From assembly GCA_009929485.1 (NCBI GenBank), contig SAAJ01000014.1, forward strand, positions 1-64,000: a stretch of 64,000 nucleotides of DNA, in the 5' to 3' direction. Position 1 is the stretch's first letter. Each line of letters starts with the position of its first letter. Origin of the DNA: Negativicutes bacterium (GTDB lineage: Bacteria; Bacillota; Negativicutes; Anaeromusales; Anaeromusaceae). Made by a program: the position numbers and the translations under genes. This document shows positions 17,044 to 25,860 of the stretch, in pieces. The notes under the pieces are model-generated. The model had not been told where the DNA came from and did no database searches. It saw only the letters and a list, made by a program, of their open reading frames with translations.

Positions 17044-18642
17044 TTAAATCCGATAATCAACAGCTGCATCGCCTGTATCCAGGGACAATTCCACCGGCTC
17101 GAGCTTTTCTTCCGCTGCTATGCCGGTATTTTTGCTCTGCTGCGACTTTCCTTGTTGGCCTTGCTGCTGTTGCGGCAAAGCATCTCCTAGTCCGGCATAC
17201 ACGGCGGCTCCTTGTACCCGAACTCCCTGCTGTTGCATTTCCTGCCGGAATTGCTGCAGGTTCGCTTCCAATACGGCTCTCACCTCCGCATTCGAGCTGT
17301 GGAATGTGGCGTTTACGGTCCCTGCCGCATCTACAGCCACCTTCAGCACCAATTCTCCCAAATGTTCCGGTCTCAAACGTATCACCATCTCTGTGCTATC
17401 AGGCAGTCGAATCATACGCGCTTGGGCCACCATTTGGTCAAAAACGCCATGAGGATCAGCTGGCGCTGTTGACGCTGCATTAGTTGCAACAGTTGCTTCT
17501 GCTTGCATATTTGACGCAGTGTTCTGTAAAAGCGCCGCCTGTATCGGTTGGAAATCCGTTTCCGCCTGAGCACCCGCCTTTACAGGCATTGTTTTTTGCG
17601 CTGTGCCTTCACTAAAAGCCTGTCCGGCAAAGGATGCCGCCGAATCTGCATTTTCCGAAGCGGCACGACGCACGCCATAATTGGTTGCTGCTGCAGATTC
17701 CACATTTTGCGCTTGGGTGTCGCTAGTTTTCCCCGTTGCCATCTGAGGTTCGCCGCTAACGCTGCGGCCTTGCGGCTGATACAACGTAGGCGCTGCAGCA
17801 ATAGCTGCCTCAGAGTCCGCCGCCGACTGTGCTGTTGTTTGCGGCAAATCTGCAGCGCTGGCATTTTGTTTTGGTTGTGCAGTATCAATAATCACCGCAG
17901 GTTTTACTACATCATTAACTGCCGCCGCTTGTTGCGGCTGCACATCCGCAGCTTCCTCGGTTGCTGTTGGTTGCGTTTGAACAACAGCAGGAGGAGTTTG
18001 TACTGGCGCTTGCTGCTGCAACGTCGCTGCCGACATACTAACTGCTGTTTCTCTTAGTGCAGACGTATTGGCGACACTGGTTTGCATCACTTCAGCTAAT
18101 GCTTCTCTCAAATGCAAAGGCGGTGTTTCTACGATTGCCGTTTTCTGGAGCATTCCTTGCAGCTGCTGTAAGAAGTTCTGCTTGCTTGCATCATCTCCTA
18201 CCCACTGTTGAAGCCAGCCAGTCAATTCGGATGTTTGATTTTGCTCTTTTACTGCCGCAAAAACTTCACTCAGCCAAGCCTTTTGTGTCCCGGCGTCCAC
18301 GCCGTTTTGCAGCGCGGTTGCGCCTTCATTGATAGTTTGCATTAGCACTACCGCTCCCGGCACCAGAGATGCCAATAAAGCAGCTTCAGCTGCATCCAAA
18401 CTTTTTGCTTCTGTGGCAACCGTTTCGCTCCCTGCTTGTTGTACGTTTTCTGCCGCCACTGAGCTTCCTAAACAAGCAGAAAACGAATCAGCTCCCGTTG
18501 CAGAACTCGCTTTATCGGTGCGATTAGTTCCTGGCAGTCCTTTGGCCTTAGCATTAGGGGCTGCTTGCCCCTGCGCCGCATTAACCGCGCCCCCATTCGA
18601 AACGCCGCCCGGTAAGGAATTGATAAGCGTATTTATACCCAT
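17044..18642 (-). CDS. fliK: FliK flagellar hook-length control protein
   Basis: FliK is exported and measures hook length before switching substrate specificity. The 532-aa protein is low-complexity, rich in Ala and Gln, for about 400 residues. It then has the C-terminal Flg_hook domain with MVIRLRPEHLGELVLKVAV and the LRQFRQEMQQQGV-like helix near residues 415-490. Hook genes flgD and flgE, whose products FliK acts on, are not adjacent as they normally are. It lies between the ylxF/motE-like gene and the TIGR02530 gene. Confidence 0.9.
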   Translation of the reverse strand: MGINTLINSLPGGVSNGGAVNAAQGQAAPNAKAKGLPGTNRTDKASSATGADSFSACLGSSVAAENVQQAGSETVATEAKSLDAAEAALLASLVPGAVVLMQTINEGATALQNGVDAGTQKAWLSEVFAAVKEQNQTSELTGWLQQWVGDDASKQNFLQQLQGMLQKTAIVETPPLHLREALAEVMQTSVANTSALRETAVSMSAATLQQQAPVQTPPAVVQTQPTATEEAADVQPQQAAAVNDVVKPAVIIDTAQPKQNASAADLPQTTAQSAADSEAAIAAAPTLYQPQGRSVSGEPQMATGKTSDTQAQNVESAAATNYGVRRAASENADSAASFAGQAFSEGTAQKTMPVKAGAQAETDFQPIQAALLQNTASNMQAEATVATNAASTAPADPHGVFDQMVAQARMIRLPDSTEMVIRLRPEHLGELVLKVAVDAAGTVNATFHSSNAEVRAVLEANLQQFRQEMQQQGVRVQGAAVYAGLGDALPQQQQGQQGKSQQSKNTGIAAEEKLEPVELSLDTGDAAVDYRI

Positions 18643-18720
18643 ATTTTCACCTCCTTTCTAAAATAAATTCACTAAAAACAATTTTCGCTTTTTCATGCTT
18701 TTTCGCACCCCTTGCTGCAA

Positions 18721-19361
18721 CTATTCCAGTTTAGCCGGCCGCATCATGCTTTGCGTCAACCGCGCAGCGCGACTGGAATCAAAGAGAGGTAAGATTTTAG
18801 ATACTTGTTCTTCTTCCATTTTTCCCATAATAGCCAAAACTTCTGCGTCATCCAGGCGGTTCAAAATGCCGACAGCTTCATCTGGCTTCATACCGCCATA
18901 CAAGCGAGCCAAACGACCAATGCGTTTATTCTCTTCTTGCTGCTGTTTTTTGAGCATTTTTCTTTTTCCGCTTCTGTCAGCGGCACCGTCTTGGGCGGAG
19001 GCGCCACTGCCGCAGGGGCAGGATCCGCAGGCGGTTGCACAACCGGCAAAGCAGGTGCGGTTGCACTTTCAGGCAGTTCGACCGGTTCAAAGTTGGTTGC
19101 CGGCTGCTCAAAATACCGTCCGATGCCAGGTACATTGGCCAAACCGTATTGTTTCCCCAAATCTTCCAAGTCAATCAGCTTGAAGTATACCCCTACTCCA
19201 AATCCTAAAAGGATAAGCAAAATGACTAAAAGCAGCGCGACCCCAAGCTTCAACAGGAAAATGATGCGCGACTTTTTCTCTACCGGTGCTTCCACAGTTG
19301 CGTTCTTTGCATCCTGAGGCTTATTCTTATTTTGTCTTACATCTGTTTTACCTGCTGCCAT
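18721..19361 (-). pseudogene. ylxF: YlxF/MotE-like flagellar protein, split by a -1 frameshift
   Basis: The first frame (from 19361) encodes a lysine-rich start, one transmembrane helix (about residues 33-58) and a Pro/Ala linker ending PLTEAEKEK. The expected C-terminal MgtE-N-like domain (RLARLYGGMKPDEAVGILNR, MGKMEEEQVSKIL) lies in the -1 frame from 18957 to 18721. The switch point is GAAAAAGAAAAATG. One more A, or a -1 slip on the A-run, restores a continuous protein of about 213 aa. Alternatives are a sequencing error, a real mutation, programmed slippage, or re-initiation at the ATG (18957) exactly at the junction. YlxF in Bacillus and MotE in other bacteria support stator function. It lies between slt and fliK, the normal place. 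Confidence 0.8.
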
Positions 19362-19388
19362 ACTACGAAACCATCCTTATCCACCTAA

Positions 19389-19979
19389 TTATATTTCGTT
19401 CTCATTCTCCATGAACTTTAATACTCTTTTCACATATTCCTGCGTTTCGCCATAAGGCGGAATGCCACCGTATGCCTCCACCGCTCCAGGCCCGGCATTA
19501 TATGCCGCAACAGCTTTGGCAGGATCGCCTTGAAAATGCTGCAGCATTTGCCTCAAGTACGCTACGCCGCCTTCAATGTTTTCCTTGGTATCCTGAGGAT
19601 TAACGCCCAAGGCCCTCGCCGTATCCGGCATCAGCTGCATGACTCCTTGTGCGCCAACTTCAGAAACAACTTGAGAGTCAAAATTAGACTCCGCTTTAGC
19701 CACAGCCATCGCTAGTTTCGGATCTACCCCTTGCCTTTTCGCACTGGAACTAACCATTTGGCGTATAGAATCTCCCTGTTGAGGGAAAGCAGTTCCTGCT
19801 GCGCTCGCAAGTGTAGAAGCGGACTTGCCCCGTACTTGCTGCTGCAATTCATCCGCAAAAGAAGCAGGTTGTCCTGACAAAGAAGCGCTTTTGGCTGTAA
19901 GCATGTTTCCCATGCGACCGAATTTTGCTTCAATGGCGGCGATCCGGCCTGTAACTTCTTGAATACTTTGAATCACCAT
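19389..19979 (-). CDS. SLT-family lytic transglycosylase
   Basis: This 196-aa protein has a C-terminal soluble lytic transglycosylase domain: AVAKAESNFDSQVVSEVGAQG (catalytic Glu in AKAES), GVMQLMPDTA and AVAAYNAGPGAV. The N-terminal 80 residues are coiled-coil and low complexity. No clear signal peptide is seen; it may be exported through the flagellar apparatus. It sits between fliJ and the ylxF/motE-like gene, suggesting it opens peptidoglycan for the rod or hook. Confidence 0.9.
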   Translation of the reverse strand: MVIQSIQEVTGRIAAIEAKFGRMGNMLTAKSASLSGQPASFADELQQQVRGKSASTLASAAGTAFPQQGDSIRQMVSSSAKRQGVDPKLAMAVAKAESNFDSQVVSEVGAQGVMQLMPDTARALGVNPQDTKENIEGGVAYLRQMLQHFQGDPAKAVAAYNAGPGAVEAYGGIPPYGETQEYVKRVLKFMENENEI

Positions 19980-19982
19980 TCC

Positions 19983-20438
19983 TTATCGATCTCCTTCTTC
20001 CCGCAAATACAACTGCATACCTATTTCATCTAAGGTCTTTTGTTCTTCCAGTAACGATTCATACAAATATTGCTGATACTGCGTTTCTTTTAGCGATTCC
20101 ACCGCTTTCAACTGTTTAACCGCTTCCTCCAGCTTCGCTAGACAGTCTTGACGCGCCAATTCCCGCGCTTCCTTTTCGGCAATAAGCTCTCTTTCGCGGT
20201 TATACGTGCTTATTTGATACGCATCGTATAAAGGAAGCATGGCCGCAGTCAACTGTCCTTTGCTTTGCTGCGCCGTAAACCAGGCTATCGCCTCGGTTCG
20301 CTCTTGTCAAAGCTTCTGAAGAGAGTCTATCGTCTCTTGCACCCGACGTGAGGCTTCCGCTAAGTCTAATTTAGCTGCATCACATTTTCGGCGGCGCACC
20401 CCCAAAAGCACTTCGAGACGGAAACGAAAGCGTTTCAT
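19983..20438 (-). pseudogene. fliJ: FliJ export chaperone with in-frame TGA at codon 44
   Basis: Translation from the ATG at 20438 (AGGAGCCTGGATC upstream) gives MKRFRFRLEVLLGVRRRK, a FliJ N terminus. A TGA at 20307-20309 (codon 44, context CTT TGA CAA) interrupts it, and the same frame then continues to 19983 with FliJ-like coiled coil. Without the stop the product would be 151 aa, the normal FliJ length (about 145-150). A single C-to-T change from CGA (Arg) explains it. Re-initiation downstream (TTG at 20252) would lack the N-terminal helix. FliJ couples FliI to FlhA. It could be a true nonsense mutation, TGA readthrough or a sequence error. Confidence 0.88.
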
Positions 20439-20459
20439 GATCCAGGCTCCTTCTTAGCT

Positions 20460-21791
20460 TCAACAACCTTCAACAAGTTGCGCCAGTTGCGCCAGTTGCA
20501 TCACCGCATCAGATAAAGTGGTTTGCTCATAGACATCCTGCTGCAGAAACTTGCGAATAGCGCCTATGCGCTCAATCGCTTGATCAATCTCCGGATTGCT
20601 TCCCATAACATAAGCGCCTATATTAATAAGATCCGCTGCATCGCGATGGGTTGCCATCAAGGAACGTAGGCGCTGCGCCGCCATGCGCTGTTCTTTGGTG
20701 ACAACCTCGGTCATAACCCGGCTTACGCTATTTAGAATATCAATGGCCGGGTAGTGATTTTGTGCTGCAATACTGCGTGAAAGCACGATATGTCCGTCAA
20801 GAATGCTGCGCACGGCATCAGCAATGGGTTCATTCATGTCATCGCCGTCAACCAAAACCGTATAAATTCCGGTAATGGAACCGTTGGCCCCCGTCCCGGA
20901 TCGTTCTAGCAGCTTAGGAAGCATCGCGAAAACAGACGGAGTATAGCCTCTGGTCGCCGGCGGTTCTCCAACAGTAAGGCCAACCTCACGCTGCGCCATG
21001 GCAAAACGCGTCACCGAATCCATCATGAACATGACATCCCGACCTTGATCGCGGAAATATTCCGCAATAGCCGTCGCCGTCAAAGCTCCCTTAATTCGCA
21101 CCAACGCCGGCTGGTCCGAAGTAGCCACTACTACTACCGAACGTTTCAGGCCTTCTTCGCCCAAATCGCGTTCGATGAACTCACGCACCTCGCGGCCGCG
21201 TTCGCCGATTAAGGCAATGACGCTAATATCCGCCTCGGTATTTCTAGCCATCATACCTAGGAGCGTACTCTTGCCAACGCCGCTGCCCGCCATAATGCCA
21301 ACACGCTGTCCCTTGCCTAAAGTAAGCAGCGCATCAATTGCTCGAACCCCTACAGAAAGAGGTTCTTCAATCCGCCTTCGCGTAAGCGGCGGCGGCGGCA
21401 ACGCATTTAACGGATATTCACGGCTGGAAACAAGAGGCCCCTTGCCATCCATCGGACGCCCCATGCCATCAAGAATGCGTCCCAGCAGACCTTGCCCTAC
21501 GGTGACCTTCAAGGTCCCTTGGGCGGAGATCACCTCACACCCCGGTCCAATCCCTTCCATTTCTGCAATCGGCATTAACAGTACTCGGTTCTGGCGAAAC
21601 CCAACTACTTCCGCAGGAATAGCCTGACTGCCTCCGCGACTGCTTACATAACACAAATCGCCTAAATTAACATTAGGTCCTTGCGATTCAATAACCAAAC
21701 CCACAATCTGCGTGACCCGTCCGCTTCGCCGCATGCTTTCGCACTGCCTGATAGCTTGAGAATAAACATCGCCTGAAAATGCGTCTTTCAT
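20460..21791 (-). CDS. fliI: FliI flagellar export ATPase
   Basis: FliI is the F1-beta-like ATPase of the flagellar exporter. The 443-aa product has Walker A GIMAGSGVGKSTLLG, Walker B VMFMMDSVTRFAMAQRE and the family signature PPATRGYTPSVFA. The ATG at 21791 overlaps the stop of the FliG-FliH frame; a GTG one codon earlier is also possible. It is coupled to the upstream fused gene and followed by the interrupted fliJ. Confidence 0.96.
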   Translation of the reverse strand: MKDAFSGDVYSQAIRQCESMRRSGRVTQIVGLVIESQGPNVNLGDLCYVSSRGGSQAIPAEVVGFRQNRVLLMPIAEMEGIGPGCEVISAQGTLKVTVGQGLLGRILDGMGRPMDGKGPLVSSREYPLNALPPPPLTRRRIEEPLSVGVRAIDALLTLGKGQRVGIMAGSGVGKSTLLGMMARNTEADISVIALIGERGREVREFIERDLGEEGLKRSVVVVATSDQPALVRIKGALTATAIAEYFRDQGRDVMFMMDSVTRFAMAQREVGLTVGEPPATRGYTPSVFAMLPKLLERSGTGANGSITGIYTVLVDGDDMNEPIADAVRSILDGHIVLSRSIAAQNHYPAIDILNSVSRVMTEVVTKEQRMAAQRLRSLMATHRDAADLINIGAYVMGSNPEIDQAIERIGAIRKFLQQDVYEQTTLSDAVMQLAQLAQLVEGC

Positions 21792-23395
21792 CACGGCGTC
21801 ACTTCTTTCAACGCCCGTTGCAGCATTTCCATTTGCGTTTCCATTCTTGCGTCCACCGTCCCCGCCGTCGTCTCCACAATACAGCCGCCTGGGGAAACCG
21901 TATGATCCGCAGTAATGCGCAAGCCTTCTTCCCGACCAATCAAGAGCTGCAAATCGCGCCGCGCCATCAAAACGGTTTCATAATCATCGGGATGCACCCG
22001 AATTTGAATGGAATCTTGATCTTTCACTTTACTGATTGCCGCCGTCACAATCGGCAACACAACCAGCGGATTTTCCTCTACCTCGCGGGCCAACACTTTA
22101 CGCACACATTCCAACACAAGCTCCAACACTTGTCGTTCTGCATCAACAAGAAACTCTACCTGCTGCTGTTCCGCTGCGCGAATTAAGCGATTAGCGTTCT
22201 GCACCGCCTGCTCCACAGCCAGCTTCATTTCCTTCTCCGCAGCCTGTCGTCCCTGAGCTAATCCTTCTTCAAAACCTTCGCGATGGCCCAGCTCTTTAGC
22301 CTGTCCATGTAAGGAATCCGCCTCGCCTTTAATGCGAGCCGCTTCTATTTGCGCCGTTCGCACGAGCGCTTCCGCTTGGCGCTGCGCTTCCATGACCTCG
22401 TCTCCTTTGCCGCGAGATACTATGATTTCTCCCGATTCCTCAAGGCGTCGGATAACATTTACAATTTTTTGCTGTGATTCTTCTACATCGCGAATACGTA
22501 CAGGTCCCATATATTCAATTTCCTCACGCAACATTTCAGAAGCCCGTTTCGACATATTCTTGTAGATTTTTTCACCCACTTCGCCTGACGAAGCCTTAAG
22601 AGCCAAGGCCAGGTCCTTCTGGTCAATTTCACGCAAGACCATTTGCAATGACCGATCATCCAGCATAACAATATCTTCAAAGACAAACATCTTACGTTTA
22701 ATCTCTTCTGCCAATTCCGGATTTTGAACTTCTAGATTTTCAATAATCGTACGTTCGGTCGTACGGTCAACGCGGTTCAACATTTCCACAATCGCATCAA
22801 CGCCGCCGGCAGTAGTAAAGTCCTGAGTTGCCAAGGAAGAAAGCTTACGTTCCAAAACGCGTTCCACATCCTTCAACACGTCTGGCGACGTACGGTCCAT
22901 CAACGCAATTCTTTTAGAAACCTCCACCTGCCGATCCGCCGGTAAATTGGAAATAATAGCAGCGGACTGTTCCGGCGTCAGATACGCCATTATCAAGGCA
23001 ATCGTCTGGGGATGTTCGTTTTGAATAAAGTTTAAAAGCTGTGACGGATCCGTCTTTCGCGCAAAATCAAAAGGACGAATTTGCAGACTTGAGGTCAGCC
23101 GATTGATAATAGAAACGGCTTTTTCCGGCCCAAGGGCTTTTTCCAGGACTTCCCTTGCATAATCAAGACCTCCGGCGGAAATATATTCCTTCGCCACCAA
23201 CAGCGAATGAAATTCATCCAACACTTTTTCCTTTTGTTCCTGTGTCACTTTGCGTTGGCTGGCAATTTCCAACGTCAGTTTTTCAATTTCGTCTTCCCTT
23301 AAATGCCGAAAAACCTGGGAAGACACTTCTGGACCCAAAGAAATTAACAGAATGGCCGCTTTTTGCTTCGGCGTTAACTCGTTTTGACCATACAT
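21791..23395 (-). CDS. fliG: FliG-FliH fusion: motor switch plus export ATPase regulator
   Basis: One uninterrupted 534-codon frame. Residues 1-334 are a complete FliG: the N and middle domains (EHPQTIALIMAYL at about 127), and the C-terminal torque helix with MFVFEDIVMLDDRSLQ and EEIEYMGPVRIRDVEESQ. Residues 340-534 are a FliH core: coiled coil (GHREGFEEGLAQGRQA) and the C-terminal FliI-binding domain ending with VSPGGCIVETTAGTVDARME. FliG normally ends near GDEV followed by a stop, and FliH is normally separate; here no stop lies between. The FliH N-terminal extension that contacts the C-ring is missing, so the fusion would tether FliH-FliI directly to FliG. Start ATG at 23395, with GGGAGGGAG upstream. 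An internal start could also yield free FliH. Confidence 0.92.
   Translation of the reverse strand: MYGQNELTPKQKAAILLISLGPEVSSQVFRHLREDEIEKLTLEIASQRKVTQEQKEKVLDEFHSLLVAKEYISAGGLDYAREVLEKALGPEKAVSIINRLTSSLQIRPFDFARKTDPSQLLNFIQNEHPQTIALIMAYLTPEQSAAIISNLPADRQVEVSKRIALMDRTSPDVLKDVERVLERKLSSLATQDFTTAGGVDAIVEMLNRVDRTTERTIIENLEVQNPELAEEIKRKMFVFEDIVMLDDRSLQMVLREIDQKDLALALKASSGEVGEKIYKNMSKRASEMLREEIEYMGPVRIRDVEESQQKIVNVIRRLEESGEIIVSRGKGDEVMEAQRQAEALVRTAQIEAARIKGEADSLHGQAKELGHREGFEEGLAQGRQAAEKEMKLAVEQAVQNANRLIRAAEQQQVEFLVDAERQVLELVLECVRKVLAREVEENPLVVLPIVTAAISKVKDQDSIQIRVHPDDYETVLMARRDLQLLIGREEGLRITADHTVSPGGCIVETTAGTVDARMETQMEMLQRALKEVTP
22391..22408 (-). promoter_or_regulatory. Internal Shine-Dalgarno and ATG at the FliG/FliH junction
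   Basis: Inside the fused frame, AAAGGAG lies eight bases upstream of the ATG for residue 335 (22391-22393). Initiation here would give a free FliH core of 200 aa in addition to the fusion. The Shine-Dalgarno sequence overlaps the codons for the conserved FliG end (GKGDEV), so it may be partly coincidental. Confidence 0.55.
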
Positions 23396-23419
23396 ATATT
23401 ACTCCCTCCCGGCGACCTT

Positions 23420-24964
23420 TTACTCGTCTGTCAACCATGCTTTGAGCATTTGTGCGATATCTTCCGGGCGCGATTTTGCCATCTGTTCGATCGCCTGACG
23501 CTGCTCTTGACGCCGCCGTTCTTCTGGCGACAATTCCGCCTCGGCCCCCACCATATCAGCGGCTTCATCCATTGCCAGCATCTGTTGCATTTCTTCCATT
23601 TCACGTTCACGCTGTTTTCGTTTCAAATATAAACGAATGATTGCAAACAAAGTTCCTGCCAACAGCAGCACCAGCCCTATCTTCATCCACATGGCCTGCG
23701 CCTGCTGCCGTTTGAAATCTTCTTCTTCCTGTTTCTGCTTGTCCGCCAGTTCCGTGCTAAAGGGCAGACGTTCCACAGACAAGACATCGCCACGGTTCTG
23801 GTTAATCCCCACTGCCGAAGAAACGGTTCTTGATAAACTATCTTGCTGCAGCGGCGTAACCGATTCGTCTACAAGGACCGCTACTGCCAAGCGCCGGATT
23901 GACCCCGGAGCTGCTACCACTTTTTCCTTGGTTTCATTGATCTCATAATTCCGCACAGCCTCTTTCTTTTCGTAGTTAGACTGTGAATTGGGATTTGTTG
24001 TTACATAACCGGGAATATTGCTGGGAGTTCCGGCCGGTCCGCCGGGCGTAGTAGAGGTGCCTTTGTAATTTTCGCTTACATCCTGTGAACTTCGCACAAT
24101 CCCTTTGTCGTCTACAACAGGCTCAAAGGTCTGCTTATCCACTGTCCGTTGATCAAAAGTCAATTCCAGGTTTACACGCGCAGCCGCCTTGCCTGGCCCA
24201 AGAACTTGATCCAAAAGACTTTGCAGGTTTTTTTGCATTTCTTCCTGCATTTTTTTAGTCAGTTCCACTTGAGTTAGAGAACCAGCGCCGATCCCCCCTG
24301 GCTGTTCCGGCGGTTCATTCAGCACGCGAGCCATAGAATCCACAACGGTTACATTCTCGGGTTTTAAGCCTTGAATGCTATGGGCCACCAAATTGACAAT
24401 GCCTTTAATTTGCTCTTTGGACAGCTCCGTTTGGGGCTTGAGCTTCAACATAATAGAGGCCGTAGCCGGCTTTTCATTCTTCTTATATAAGCTGTCTTCC
24501 GGCATCACAATATGGACTCGAGCCTTTTCGACTTCCGCCATTTGCTCAATAGTCCGTGTTAACTCGCCTTGTAAGGCCTGTAATAAATTCACCTTATTTT
24601 GAAATTCCGTTGTGCCAAATTTGCTTTGGTCGAAAATTTCAAAACCCTTATTCCCTCGTGGCAGTCCTTGGCTCGCCAAATCCAAGCGAACACGATATAC
24701 GTCTTTAGAAGAAACCAAAATAACAGTACCGTCGCCGCCTACTTCATGAGGAATTTTCAATTCTTTTAATTTTTCTCGGATGGCGCCTGCATCTTTAGCT
24801 TCCAAGCCAGTATAAAGAGGCACTAAGTCAGGTCGGCTTCCCACCCAATAACTGACTCCAAGTACGGCAACAAGAGTCAAAATGCCTACACCTATAAGAA
24901 TCAGCCGTTGTCTCCGCTCCATGTTTTGCCAAAACCGCAGCACCTGTTCCTTCCAGTCTGCCAT
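23420..24964 (-). CDS. fliF: FliF MS-ring protein
   Basis: FliF forms the membrane MS ring. The 514-aa protein has a first transmembrane helix near residues 22-42 (RQRLILIGVGILTLVAVLG) and periplasmic YscJ-type domains (PLYTGLEAKDAGAIREKLK, MPEDSLYKKNEKPATASIML). A second transmembrane helix follows near residue 430, then a C-terminal FliG-binding tail (EERRRQEQRQAIEQMAKSRP). The ATG at 24964 fits the GAGAGGA upstream better than the one three codons earlier. Its tail should bind the FliG half of the adjacent fusion. Confidence 0.95.
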   Translation of the reverse strand: MADWKEQVLRFWQNMERRQRLILIGVGILTLVAVLGVSYWVGSRPDLVPLYTGLEAKDAGAIREKLKELKIPHEVGGDGTVILVSSKDVYRVRLDLASQGLPRGNKGFEIFDQSKFGTTEFQNKVNLLQALQGELTRTIEQMAEVEKARVHIVMPEDSLYKKNEKPATASIMLKLKPQTELSKEQIKGIVNLVAHSIQGLKPENVTVVDSMARVLNEPPEQPGGIGAGSLTQVELTKKMQEEMQKNLQSLLDQVLGPGKAAARVNLELTFDQRTVDKQTFEPVVDDKGIVRSSQDVSENYKGTSTTPGGPAGTPSNIPGYVTTNPNSQSNYEKKEAVRNYEINETKEKVVAAPGSIRRLAVAVLVDESVTPLQQDSLSRTVSSAVGINQNRGDVLSVERLPFSTELADKQKQEEEDFKRQQAQAMWMKIGLVLLLAGTLFAIIRLYLKRKQREREMEEMQQMLAMDEAADMVGAEAELSPEERRRQEQRQAIEQMAKSRPEDIAQMLKAWLTDE

Positions 24965-25020
24965 GAATTCCATCCTCTCATAATCTCCACATTGGAACGT
25001 TTTTCATGCTGCTGCGACTA

Positions 25021-25323
25021 TTATACCGTCATGCGCATGACTTCCTGATACGCGTCAAGAGCCTTATTCCGAATCTGCATAGTCAACTGCAAGGCTACAC
25101 TGGCTTTTTCGGCGGCAATTGTAACTTCAGAAAGATCCTGAATCTCCCCGGCAGCCATCTTTACCGACAAATTCTGCGAATTAAGCTGCAACTTATTTAC
25201 TTCTCCCAGCGCATTGGTGAAAAATTGTTGAAAGGACTCCCCTTCTCCGGCAACGGCCTGCGGTTTCGCCGCTTCCGTCAAAGCCAGCGGCGCTTTTAAC
25301 AGCGAAATTGGTTCAATTCTCAT
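25021..25323 (-). CDS. fliE: FliE basal body junction protein
   Basis: FliE joins the MS ring to the rod. The product from the ATG at 25323 is 100 aa and matches the family: FTNALGEVNKLQ, then VTIAAEKASVALQLTMQIRN and AYQEVMRMTV at the C terminus. The upstream extension of the frame is not conserved. AGGTGCG lies before the chosen start. It follows flgC and precedes fliF, the standard order. Confidence 0.93.
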   Translation of the reverse strand: MRIEPISLLKAPLALTEAAKPQAVAGEGESFQQFFTNALGEVNKLQLNSQNLSVKMAAGEIQDLSEVTIAAEKASVALQLTMQIRNKALDAYQEVMRMTV

Positions 25324-25419
25324 CTTCGCACCTCTTTTCCTAATAAACAAAATTTCAATGCAGTACCCCTTCATTGAAATTGTTATCTCCACAACCTAGT
25401 TTTTATGTATGAAAATTGC

Positions 25420-25857
25420 TTATTTACCGATTTCCAAAGCCTTAGCCATCATGTTTTTTGCTGTATTAATGGAAGTCACATTGGCTTCGTAAGCTCGGCT
25501 GGCCGTAATCATATCCACCATTTCCGCTACAACATTCACATTAGGCAAACGAACGTAGCCGTTTGCGTCCGCATCCGGATGCTGCGGTTCGTAGACAGTT
25601 CGAAACGGGCTGACGTCTTCTGTAATGCCTACGGCGCGCACCCCTTCTGCATTGCTTCCCATTTCCTTTTGTAAAACCCTGCCAAAGGACTGTTCGCCCT
25701 CCCTAGGTGCAAAAACGACTACTTGACGGCGATAAGGACCGCCTGCAACCGTACGGGTGGAATTGACATTAGCCAAGTTGTTAGAGATTACATCCATCCG
25801 CAGCCGTTCTGCCGTAAGACCGGACCCCGCCGCATCAATTGCTGAAAACAAACTCAT
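25420..25857 (-). CDS. flgC: FlgC proximal rod protein
   Basis: This 145-aa rod protein carries the N-terminal rod/hook signature SGLTAERLRMDVISNNLANV and the C-terminal helix (VAEMVDMITASRAYEANVT). It starts three bases after the flgB stop. Length and order are typical. Confidence 0.95.
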   Translation of the reverse strand: MSLFSAIDAAGSGLTAERLRMDVISNNLANVNSTRTVAGGPYRRQVVVFAPREGEQSFGRVLQKEMGSNAEGVRAVGITEDVSPFRTVYEPQHPDADANGYVRLPNVNVVAEMVDMITASRAYEANVTSINTAKNMMAKALEIGK

Positions 25858-25860
25858 AAC

